Shown here: piece by piece, positions 28,360 to 37,792 of the stretch
How the letters are laid out: each line of letters opens with the position of its first letter
Numbering within the stretch: the first letter of the stretch is position 1
Assembly: GCA_913056435.1 (NCBI GenBank)
Contig: CAJXMY010000004.1
Span: 1 to 37,792, forward strand
Length of the DNA stretch: 37,792 bases
Direction of reading: 5' to 3'
Source: an uncultured Hyphomonadaceae bacterium
GTDB lineage: Bacteria; Pseudomonadota; Alphaproteobacteria; Caulobacterales; Hyphomonadaceae
The notes under the pieces: generated by a model
Databases searched by the model: none
What the model saw: only the letters and a program-made list of their open reading frames with translations
Told to the model about the DNA's origin: nothing
Made by a program: the position numbers and the translations under genes

Positions 28360-30411
28360 CTAATCGAGCCCCGTCACCCGGACCTCAACCGACCGGCTTC
28401 GCCCAGCCGGGTCAACCGCCGCCACCGTGTAAAAGCCGTTCCGGGCCGGAGTCCAGACCGGGACACCCCCGCCATCCGGGGCCACGGCCCGGCCATCTAC
28501 AAACCAGTTCAGCTCACCGGACCCGCGCCCGGTAAACGCAAAACCCCGTCCTGGCCGCCCATTGACCGGCCCCGCCCAGAGTTCCGCCCGGTCCGGCGGA
28601 AACAGGATATCCGGTGGCGCTTCGGACCCACCAAAGGCGACCAGCGCGCCTCCGACCCCACCCGTGGGTGCAGACGGCCGCCCTGCCCGCAGATCCGGTT
28701 CCGGCACCCCACCTAGATGAGCTTCAACCCGGTCTGCGACGTCAAACAAGGCTGGCAGCGCGGCGACGCGCCCGGTCTGACCCGGTCGGGGCGCCCCGTC
28801 TGCCCGCCCCGTCCAGACAATGATCACATGTCCCCCGGACAGGCCCGCGGCCCAGGCGTCGCGGAAGCCATAGGACGTTCCGGTCTTGAACGCGATCTGC
28901 GGCGCGCCCGCCGCCAGCTGTCCGGGCATGCGGCCTGCCGGCGCCGGCGTGCCGCGAAGAATGTCAACAATATCTCCGGCGGCCTGCGCGGACATCAGGC
29001 GATGCCCGGGATCCGGGGCAGGCGCCGCCTCTGTCCAGACCAGGGGGCGCGCTACGCCGCCATCACCCAGCGCCGCATAGAGCACCGCCAGTTCCTGCGC
29101 GGTGAGCCCTGCCCCACCCAGCGCCAGAGCCAGACCCGGACGCGATTCAGCCCCGCCCACCAGACGTGGCGGTGCGCCGGCCAGCCGGAGCGCGGCTGAG
29201 AACCGGTCCGCTCCGATGCGGTCCAGCACGAGAACGGCCGGAATGTTCAGGGAGTGCTGCAGCGCCTGCGCAACCGACACATCGCCCCGGAAAGACCGGT
29301 CGAAATTCTCTGGCTGATAGGCGGAGAAACGCTTTGGCAGATCCGCAATCCGGGTCGCCGGCCGGGCCGCGCCATCATCAAAGGCCATGGCGTAGATAAA
29401 GGGTTTCAAAGTCGACCCCGGAGAACGCACCTGGGCGGTCAGGTCCAGCCACCCACCAGCCCGCTGACGGCTGGCCGACCCGATCGCCGCCCGCACCTGC
29501 CGGGTACGGGTCTCAACCACGAGAATGGATACCTGGGTCTGCGGCCCCTGAGCCTCGGCAACCCTGAGCGCCAGCCCCTCGAGGTCGGCCTGAAGGGCAC
29601 CGTCCAGTGTCGACCTGACATCGCTGCGGGCATTGCCCAGCGCCGTCGCACTGGCATGCCAGGCCCCGGCGGGGAAAGCGGTCCGATCCGAAAAGACGGG
29701 CTGGGCCCGGACGTCCGCGGCGCGCAGGTCCGAAAAATAGCCCAGTCGGGCCAGCTTGGCGGCGATGAGGTCTCGTCCCGATCGGGCCCCATGCGGCCGC
29801 AGGTCCGGGCGGCGGGCTTCGGGCGCCTGCGGCAAGGCGATCAGCAGGGCGATCTGATCATCGGTCAGCCGGTCAGGGGCGCATCCGAAATATCGCCAGC
29901 TGGCGGCGCGGACGCCCTCCACCGGCCCGCCATAGGGCGCCAGTGTCAGGTACAGCTCGAGGATCTCCGTCTTGCTCAGACGCCACTCGATCTGGTGGGC
30001 CCGGATCATCTCGATCAGTTTGGCGCCGACGGTGCGCCGCCGCGGTTCCAGCAGGCGCGCGGTCTGCATGGTGATGGTGGATCCCCCGGACACGATGTCC
30101 CCGGCCAGGGCCGAGGTCCAGGCCGCCCGCACGAGGCCGATCCAGTCCACTCCTCCATGGTGCCAGAACCGTTGATCTTCCACGGCCAGGAGGGCGTCCA
30201 CGAAAACCGGGTCCAGCGCCTCCAGATCGGCTGCGAACCGCCACCGTCCATCCGGCAGGGGGAAGGCGCGCAGCGGCCGGGCGTGCCGGTCCGTGACCAG
30301 GCGGGACACGGTCTGCCCGGCCTCCAGAGGCGGCGGAAACAGACGATCCAGGCACAGCCCCGACAGGACCAGTCCGGTCAGACCCAGCGCCAGGCGCCGC
30401 AGCCAGATCAT
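28360..30411 (-). CDS. pbpC: penicillin-binding protein 1C
   Basis: Transglycosylase motifs (VEDQRFWHHGGVDWIGLVRA, GGSTITMQTARLL), transpeptidase SPGSTLKPF, SLN and KTGTSYGFRDAW motifs. Confidence 0.94.
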   Translation of the reverse strand: MIWLRRLALGLTGLVLSGLCLDRLFPPPLEAGQTVSRLVTDRHARPLRAFPLPDGRWRFAADLEALDPVFVDALLAVEDQRFWHHGGVDWIGLVRAAWTSALAGDIVSGGSTITMQTARLLEPRRRTVGAKLIEMIRAHQIEWRLSKTEILELYLTLAPYGGPVEGVRAASWRYFGCAPDRLTDDQIALLIALPQAPEARRPDLRPHGARSGRDLIAAKLARLGYFSDLRAADVRAQPVFSDRTAFPAGAWHASATALGNARSDVRSTLDGALQADLEGLALRVAEAQGPQTQVSILVVETRTRQVRAAIGSASRQRAGGWLDLTAQVRSPGSTLKPFIYAMAFDDGAARPATRIADLPKRFSAYQPENFDRSFRGDVSVAQALQHSLNIPAVLVLDRIGADRFSAALRLAGAPPRLVGGAESRPGLALALGGAGLTAQELAVLYAALGDGGVARPLVWTEAAPAPDPGHRLMSAQAAGDIVDILRGTPAPAGRMPGQLAAGAPQIAFKTGTSYGFRDAWAAGLSGGHVIIVWTGRADGAPRPGQTGRVAALPALFDVADRVEAHLGGVPEPDLRAGRPSAPTGGVGGALVAFGGSEAPPDILFPPDRAELWAGPVNGRPGRGFAFTGRGSGELNWFVDGRAVAPDGGGVPVWTPARNGFYTVAAVDPAGRSRSVEVRVTGLD

Positions 30412-33400
30412 GGCGCGCCGCCGGCTCCGAGCCCTGTCGCAGAAATCTCCACCATGCCGGACGACGAGCGGGCAAAGACGTCTGGGCGATACATGTCCTC
30501 AGCCACAACACCGGGCAGGACAAACCGACCCGGTGTCACTGCGCGGACGAGATAGGCCAGACGCTGCGGCCGGTCGACCAGATCAATCGCGGCCACGAAC
30601 CGATCATCCCGCGCCTCGGCGGTTTTTGCCCGGTTCAGGGTACCGACCCAAGCATAAGCCCCGTCCTCACCCCCCGCAACCGCACCATCGGAGGGTCGCA
30701 GCACGGCCTCGATCTCAAATCCTGCAGGCAGAAGGTCGGCAATGATCACGGGGTTGTTGCGCCGCTGGCGTGGGGTCAGGGTCAGCGACACCACAAGCTG
30801 GTCACCCTGCCGGATGTCCGCCAGATCCACGGGGCGCCCCCTCAGGTCTCGCAGGGTCTTCTCAATGGTCAGGGCGCGACTGGCCGCGGGCGGGGCCCGA
30901 TCTGGCGCGCCCCGGACCATGACCGACCGGAACAGGGGCGCTGATCCGCGCCGCACCCGGAAACTGACCCCGCGGTCAAGATCCGCCGCAGTCAGGGTAA
31001 ACCGCCGCGCGCGTTCATCGAACCGACGGTCCCCGTCAATATCGAGACGCCCCTGCTCGCCAGTATCAAGACCGCTGACCGCGAGCAGCAGGAAAGCCTT
31101 TTCCTGCGTGGTCAGCTGCTCCGGTTCCGGGCTGTCTTCCGCCAGCCGTTCCGACAGGCGGGCCACGTGATCATTGAAGCCCGTCTCGGCGGCCAGCGCG
31201 ATGACACCCGCCAGATCACGCAGTTCCGTCTGATAATAATCGCCACTGTTGCGATAGCCCAGAGCCTGCTCCGCCGCGTCAAAGGCACTCTGCGCCCGGG
31301 CCCGGTCCCCCATGAGGGCGAGGCCGGCGCCGAGATGGGCCCGGGCCAGCGGAGACCGAATGGCCTGCAGATCACGATCATGCAGATACCGCAGGCGGGA
31401 AATGTCCGCGCGCCCGGCACGGGCCAGCACGTAGAGCGCATAGGCCGAGGATCGCTGCATCAGCCGCGTGCGGGTGTCGCTGTGCCAGCGGCTCTCATAC
31501 ACTTCGGTGTCATAGCCATAGACCCGCCAGGCTTCCCCTTCGGCGACATCCCGCAAAGCCCCATAGGCCCGGTCCAGCGCCGAGAGCGGCACCTCATAGC
31601 CCGCCTCCCGGGCCCTGTAGAGAAAGTCGGTGGTGTAGGCTCCCAGCCAGGGGGAGGCATTGCGATCCCCTTCCCGCCAGAGGCCAAAAGCGCCCCCCGC
31701 GCCCTGGCGGTTGAGAAGATCCCCCACCGCTGTCTGGACGCTGGACACGTGTTCGGCCTCTGCCGCACCATCCCCGCCCGCCAGATTCAACCGGTCGGCA
31801 TAGAGGAGCGGCAGAGCGCGGCTCACCGTCTGTTCGGTACAGCCATAAGGGTAACTGGAGAGCGACGCATAAAGCGCTCCGGAATCGACCGGCAGGCCCG
31901 AGAAGCTGACCGAGATGGTCGCGGTGTCCGCGACAAATCCGTCCAGCAGGTTTTCACCCGGCACAAAGGTCTGCCCCGCTTCCATGAGTGTCTGATCATA
32001 GGTGGTCACGGGCAAAAAGGCGGAACGGCTCTGGATCGGATAGGTCCGGTCAACGCTGTAATTCTCCGGTCCGTCCACCGACAGCCGGAGACGGGCCACA
32101 CCGGCACCATCCGAGGAAATACGAAAGCCTTCGTCCAGCCGCTGACCCGGCGCCAGCCGGGCCCCCAGTTCCGCGGTCGCCACGGTGACCGGCCGGGTGG
32201 AATCCAGCCGGGTCCGGAACGTCCCTTCGCCCAGCTCAACATTATCGACCGAAACAGTGGCCACGGCGGTATCTCCCGGCGCAAGGAACCTTGGCAGGAT
32301 CAGGTCTGCAGGCGCCCGGTCCCGAATGGTCATGGCCTGACTGGCGGCACCGAGGCCGCTCGCCGACCAGGCCACGGCCATGAGGCGGACTTCGCCATTA
32401 AACTCCGGCAGATCAAAAGTGATCTCCGCGGCGTTGTTGCGGCCAACCTCCACCACACCCGAAAAGAGCGCCACGGTCTGGGTCGGCACCACGGTGAGCC
32501 CCTCACCGCCAAGCTGATCCCCGCCGCTGCGAACCTCCGCGGGAAGCCCGAGATTGGGGTCCAGAAGCCGGCCATAATCATCATAAAGCGACACGCCCAG
32601 AGCTTTCCGGCCGAAATACCAGTCGACCGGATCGGGGCTGTCAAACTTCGTCAGCCGAAGGATGCCTTCATCCACGGCCGCCAGCGTCACGAAAGCCTTC
32701 TCCCGCGGCCCGCCATCGACGTCGACCCGAACCGTCTGGCTCTGCCCGGGCCGCACCAGCTCCGGGGCCTCGATCGCCACGCTGAAGGTCCGGTCTGCCA
32801 TATCTACGGGAACATAGCCGACGCCGACGGCGCGCCGCGGCTTGGCCTGAACGATCGGATCGCGCGGGGTAAAGACCGTGACCATGACATAGGCTCCCTC
32901 GCCCCAGTCGTCGGTCACCGGCAAAATCACCTCAGTCCCCTCCACCCGGACCGGCCGGGTTTCCGTCGTCAACATACTGTCGGTGGCCACCACAATCTGG
33001 GCCTCGCCATCATAAGGCGGCACGATGGTGAGCGCGGCCGGGCGCCCCGGAACCACATTCTGTTCGTCCACCAGGACCTGAACACGGTCAGGCGCCTCAA
33101 CCCCTTCCGCTGATTCCGCGCCCCCCCAGCCAACATAAAAGCGTCGGCTGGCTGCGGCGCCATCGCCATGGCGGACGTGCAGCTCGTGTTCGCCCCACTC
33201 CAGACCCGAAATTTCCAGCCGCGCGCTGCCATCATCCGTCCCCAGCGCGCCCTCATTGACTGTACGGACCGTTCTCGACCGTCGCCAGCGCCACCGGCCG
33301 TCCTCCCGGTACCAGTCATAGTGATAATCAATCGCCAAAAGTTTCCAGCTGAGCTCTTCCGTGCGCCCAACGCCACCGGCATCGACGACAGCCAGATCAA

Positions 33401-35366
33401 AGGCCGCCGTTCCGCCGGCCTCGACGCGGCCTTCAAACGCCGCTCGCGTGCCGACATAGAGCGACGCGGGTCGATAGGCCAGTCTGAGGCTTTCCGACAC
33501 GGCACGTCCGCCCGGCTCAAGAACACTGACCACGGTGTTGAGCCGCAAGGGCCGGTCGGCCGACTGGCCGCGCCCTTGTGGACGGATCCGCACCGTGGTC
33601 TGTCCCAGCCCATCGGTCGTGCGGGGTTCCGGTGTGATCATTTCCTGCCGGAAATTCTGATCATGGCGGCCCCATCGAAACCCGTCATATCCCGGGAAGG
33701 GCGACGGGTCCGGCTCAAGCCGCACCTGTGTCTGAACGGTCAGCCCGGCGCCGGGCGCGCCGTAAAGAAAACGGCTGGACACGTCGATCAGCCGGCTTCC
33801 CTGTGGGTCTGTCAGAGCGGTATCCTCCGCACCAAGCTCAACGGCAATGCGCTGCGGCACGAAATCTTCCACCGAATAGGAGACATCCCCCACGCGGCCG
33901 AGGCCATCAAGCCTGACTTCCGTTCGCCAGGTTCCGCGCGACGCCGTGGCCGGCAAGTCGAGATCGCGCTGCAGGCTGCCGGCCATACCGATCGTAAAAC
34001 GGGACCGCTGTGCCTCCACACCGTTGGGCCGGAATGTCACCAGCGTACCGGTCCTGTCCGCCACGGCGCGCCCCGTCCGGTCGCGCAGCATCGCGGTCAG
34101 GTGGACGGTCTCCCCGGGCCGGTAAATGCCTCTTTCGGTATAGACGAAACCATCAACCTCGTGCGGGGTGGCCCGGCCCCCAGTCGCAAAAGCCGACAGA
34201 TCCACCGGCGCGCGCTCCAGGTCGAGCATGGCGGTATCGCCTTTAAGCCCGGAGGCGAGGACCAGTTTCGGTGCCATGGGTCCGGTTCCGGCCAGCAGCT
34301 CAGCATTAAACTGAACCTTCCCGTTCACGCCCGTTGTGCTCTCGCCCAGAATCTCATTGTTGCGGGCAATCAGGCGGATCCGGGTGTTGGGCATGACCTT
34401 ACCGTCCTGAAGGGATCGCAGGCTCACATCGAGCCCGCTGTCACTTCGATAAGCCGTCAGGGCAAGATCCGTCAGCAGGATCCAACGCCGGGCCGAGGCC
34501 GCAGGGCCATCGCGCCGGCTAATCGGCTTTGCATCTTCGAGGCTGACAAAATAGGCCCCCGGCGCAAGGCTTCCGATGACGTCCGGCAGGGGAAAGATCG
34601 TCGTAACCGGGGCATTGCGCACCGAGTCGATCCCCATCGTCCCGCTCCAGACCTCGGCCGCAACGTCGTCAGGGTTCTCGCCACCATAGAGATAGCCATA
34701 ACGGCCCTCGGGGGTGGTTTCACCCTGTGTCACGGATTTGAAGACCAGCGCCCGGTCATTGACCCGGGCCACACGGATCCGGACCTGATCAACATTCACC
34801 GTCTCTACAGCGAGGCCATCGGCGTCCTCTCTGGGCAAAATCACACCCGCCCCCCGGAAGCCGACATAAGCCGGCCGGTCTTCGAAGCTCAGCGAAACCT
34901 CCTCCTCCCGGCCCAGACGGCTACCATCGAGCGCGGGCAGGCCCTCGCGCAGGGTCGCGGTGTAGGTTGACGCAAAACTCAGCCCGTCCAGACAGAGGTC
35001 ACGGCCCTCCACGCTGTAGGCGGGTTCGGAATTGCCGCGGACCGGAACAAAGACGGCATAGTCAATGTCGGGATCCAGCGGTCTTGAAAAGACGAGGCAG
35101 GCGCGCGGCTGGGCCTGTGTCAGGTCCGGGGCGTAGCGGATATAGGCGAAAGGCGCGTCACCCTGTTCACTGACATATTGCTGTCGTTGCCGGTCCCGCC
35201 GCTCCACGGCGACCTGGCTGGCGCGCGACCGTGACACCACTTCACCGGCCTGAACCTCCGGCTCCGGGGGCAGTTCCGGGGCGGCGTCACGCCCCCCACA
35301 GGCCGCCAGAGACGCCACAAATAAGCCGAATATCCCCCCAAGGAGCCCGGACCGCATGTTTCGCAT
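30408..35366 (-). CDS. alpha-2-macroglobulin family lipoprotein with intact CxEQ thioester motif
   Basis: 1652 aa; lipobox-like LAACGG; MG domains (YTERGIYRPGETVHLTAMLRD); thioester SSYPYGCTEQTVSRALPLLY; overlaps pbpC by ATGA, a known pairing. Confidence 0.95.
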   Translation of the reverse strand: MRNMRSGLLGGIFGLFVASLAACGGRDAAPELPPEPEVQAGEVVSRSRASQVAVERRDRQRQQYVSEQGDAPFAYIRYAPDLTQAQPRACLVFSRPLDPDIDYAVFVPVRGNSEPAYSVEGRDLCLDGLSFASTYTATLREGLPALDGSRLGREEEVSLSFEDRPAYVGFRGAGVILPREDADGLAVETVNVDQVRIRVARVNDRALVFKSVTQGETTPEGRYGYLYGGENPDDVAAEVWSGTMGIDSVRNAPVTTIFPLPDVIGSLAPGAYFVSLEDAKPISRRDGPAASARRWILLTDLALTAYRSDSGLDVSLRSLQDGKVMPNTRIRLIARNNEILGESTTGVNGKVQFNAELLAGTGPMAPKLVLASGLKGDTAMLDLERAPVDLSAFATGGRATPHEVDGFVYTERGIYRPGETVHLTAMLRDRTGRAVADRTGTLVTFRPNGVEAQRSRFTIGMAGSLQRDLDLPATASRGTWRTEVRLDGLGRVGDVSYSVEDFVPQRIAVELGAEDTALTDPQGSRLIDVSSRFLYGAPGAGLTVQTQVRLEPDPSPFPGYDGFRWGRHDQNFRQEMITPEPRTTDGLGQTTVRIRPQGRGQSADRPLRLNTVVSVLEPGGRAVSESLRLAYRPASLYVGTRAAFEGRVEAGGTAAFDLAVVDAGGVGRTEELSWKLLAIDYHYDWYREDGRWRWRRSRTVRTVNEGALGTDDGSARLEISGLEWGEHELHVRHGDGAAASRRFYVGWGGAESAEGVEAPDRVQVLVDEQNVVPGRPAALTIVPPYDGEAQIVVATDSMLTTETRPVRVEGTEVILPVTDDWGEGAYVMVTVFTPRDPIVQAKPRRAVGVGYVPVDMADRTFSVAIEAPELVRPGQSQTVRVDVDGGPREKAFVTLAAVDEGILRLTKFDSPDPVDWYFGRKALGVSLYDDYGRLLDPNLGLPAEVRSGGDQLGGEGLTVVPTQTVALFSGVVEVGRNNAAEITFDLPEFNGEVRLMAVAWSASGLGAASQAMTIRDRAPADLILPRFLAPGDTAVATVSVDNVELGEGTFRTRLDSTRPVTVATAELGARLAPGQRLDEGFRISSDGAGVARLRLSVDGPENYSVDRTYPIQSRSAFLPVTTYDQTLMEAGQTFVPGENLLDGFVADTATISVSFSGLPVDSGALYASLSSYPYGCTEQTVSRALPLLYADRLNLAGGDGAAEAEHVSSVQTAVGDLLNRQGAGGAFGLWREGDRNASPWLGAYTTDFLYRAREAGYEVPLSALDRAYGALRDVAEGEAWRVYGYDTEVYESRWHSDTRTRLMQRSSAYALYVLARAGRADISRLRYLHDRDLQAIRSPLARAHLGAGLALMGDRARAQSAFDAAEQALGYRNSGDYYQTELRDLAGVIALAAETGFNDHVARLSERLAEDSPEPEQLTTQEKAFLLLAVSGLDTGEQGRLDIDGDRRFDERARRFTLTAADLDRGVSFRVRRGSAPLFRSVMVRGAPDRAPPAASRALTIEKTLRDLRGRPVDLADIRQGDQLVVSLTLTPRQRRNNPVIIADLLPAGFEIEAVLRPSDGAVAGGEDGAYAWVGTLNRAKTAEARDDRFVAAIDLVDRPQRLAYLVRAVTPGRFVLPGVVAEDMYRPDVFARSSSGMVEISATGLGAGGAP

Positions 35367-35471
35367 GGGATTTTTCCTCCTGTGGTGATTATCTTTACAC
35401 GCGTTTGAGATGCCGCCAACAGGGCGGAACTAAGGTAATTTCGCCATCTTTTGGAGTTCAGGATCGGTGTT

Positions 35472-36659
35472 GTGGAAAAATATGACTGCCTGATCCTTGG
35501 CGCCGGCGCCGCCGGCCTGTTCTGCGCGGCCAGAACCGCTGCACGCGGCCGCCGGACCCTGGTGATCGACCACAGTGCCAAACCCGCCGAAAAAGTGCGG
35601 ATCTCGGGTGGGGGGCGGTGCAATTTCACCAATCTCAACACCCGGGCCGAGACCTTCCTGTCAGATAATCCCCATTTCGCGAAGTCCGCCCTCGCCCGCT
35701 ACCAGCCAGAGGATTTCTGTGCCCTGATGCAGGCCCACGGGTTGAGCTGGACGGAGAAAACCCTTGGCCAGCTGTTCTGCGACCAGAAAAGTGGGGCCAT
35801 CATCGAGATGCTGCTCAAGGAGGTCGCCGCCAGTGGCGCGAGCCTGCGCCTGAACACGCCGGTCAGCGACGTCCGGCACACGGTGGACGGCTTTGTGGTG
35901 TCCACGCCGGATGGCCCGCTCCAGGCAGAGAGTCTCGTCGTAGCGACGGGGGGGCTGTCCATCCCGAAAATGGGTGCAACTGGCTTGGCCTATGATGTTG
36001 CCAGACAGTTCGGACACGAGGTCGTTCCCGTCCGACCCGCCCTCGTGCCGTTCGTCTTCGACGGCGAGACCAAGGCCGACTTTGCGACCCTGGCCGGGGT
36101 GTCCCTTCCCGTCCGCGCCCGCGCCGGCAACGGGCCGAGCTTCGACGAAGCCCTGCTTTTTACTCATCGCGGTCTGTCAGGACCCGCCATCCTGCAAGCC
36201 TCCTCCTACTGGGCGGAGGGCGAGGCGCTGACGCTGAACCTCCTTGCAGAACCGCTCGGTCGACCGACCTTCATGCAGCAGCGTCAGGACACCCCCTCCA
36301 GGCCCCTTCAGAAAGCGCTTGGGCACCTGTTTCCTGCCCGGCTGGCGCCACTTCTGACCCGGTTCATTTCCGGCGCTGTCCAACGGCCTTTGCAACAGAT
36401 TTCCGAACGCGATCTCCGCGCCCTCGACGAGGCGCTGAGCCAGTGGGCCCTGCACCCGTCCGGCACCGAGGGCTGGCGAACCGCGGAGGTGACCGCCGGA
36501 GGCGTCGCCACAAATGGCCTGTCGTCCCGGACGCTGGCCAGCCATCATGTCAAAGGCCTGTTCTTCATCGGGGAATGCGTCGATGTGACCGGCTGGCTCG
36601 GCGGTTATAATTTCCAGTGGGCATGGGCCAGCGCAGCCGCCGCCGCCGAGGTGGCCTGA
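35472..36659 (+). CDS. NAD(P)/FAD-dependent oxidoreductase, BaiN/RdsA (HI0933-like) family
   Basis: YDCLILGAGAAGLFCAARTAARGRRTLVIDHSAKPAEKVRISGGGRCNFTNLN...TAEVTAGGVATNGLSSRTLASHHVKGLFFIGECVDVTGWLGGYNFQWAWASA; GTG start inferred. Confidence 0.93.
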   Translation: MEKYDCLILGAGAAGLFCAARTAARGRRTLVIDHSAKPAEKVRISGGGRCNFTNLNTRAETFLSDNPHFAKSALARYQPEDFCALMQAHGLSWTEKTLGQLFCDQKSGAIIEMLLKEVAASGASLRLNTPVSDVRHTVDGFVVSTPDGPLQAESLVVATGGLSIPKMGATGLAYDVARQFGHEVVPVRPALVPFVFDGETKADFATLAGVSLPVRARAGNGPSFDEALLFTHRGLSGPAILQASSYWAEGEALTLNLLAEPLGRPTFMQQRQDTPSRPLQKALGHLFPARLAPLLTRFISGAVQRPLQQISERDLRALDEALSQWALHPSGTEGWRTAEVTAGGVATNGLSSRTLASHHVKGLFFIGECVDVTGWLGGYNFQWAWASAAAAAEVA

Positions 36660-36679
36660 CACGGCCGCGGACACCCCGC

Positions 36680-37792
<1,113 letters not shown>

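Noticed and set aside
26779-28716. 645-aa plus-strand ORF
   Set aside because: In-register shadow of the FMO and pbpC genes; sequence is Arg/Pro/His/Gly-rich with no recognisable domain.
31167-34970. 648-aa and 600-aa plus-strand ORFs
   Set aside because: In-register antisense shadows of the alpha-2-macroglobulin gene, caused by scarcity of TTA/CTA/TCA codons on the sense strand.

Overview
The 37.8-kb window looks like an alphaproteobacterial chromosome segment. Supporting evidence is a hemA-type ALA synthase, the merR-ihfA-fabH-plsX and glyA-nrdR-rib-nusB-thiL blocks, a MucR-like regulator, CBP3 next to bamE, and a tRNA-His without G-1:C73. Most of it is housekeeping: murA (partial), CIA30 protein, transaldolase, hppA, riboflavin genes, hemA, nadK, secDF-yajC, pcm, a Baeyer-Villiger-like FMO, pbpC + alpha-2-macroglobulin, and a BaiN-type flavoprotein. 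Six tRNAs (Thr, Leu, Pro, Cys, Asn, His) can be read directly. I saw no CRISPR array, transposon, prophage or defence island. The strongest anomaly is at the right edge: one open frame joins an N-terminal NuoL-like membrane segment to the C-terminal half of IMP dehydrogenase, and the join falls on the shared peptide 'VIAGN'. This is most likely a chimeric assembly join, though a real fusion cannot be excluded from sequence alone. The second most interesting point is a rib cluster that lacks recognizable sequence for both early pathway activities: RibD has no deaminase domain, and the GTP cyclohydrolase II half of RibBA has lost its zinc-Cys and EGRGIG motifs. Other leads are a degenerate MucR zinc finger behind an AT-rich promoter with a Zur-like palindrome, a candidate sRNA between tRNA-Cys and tRNA-Asn, and an unlisted 47-aa ORF. 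Calls come from reading motifs by eye; no database search was run.
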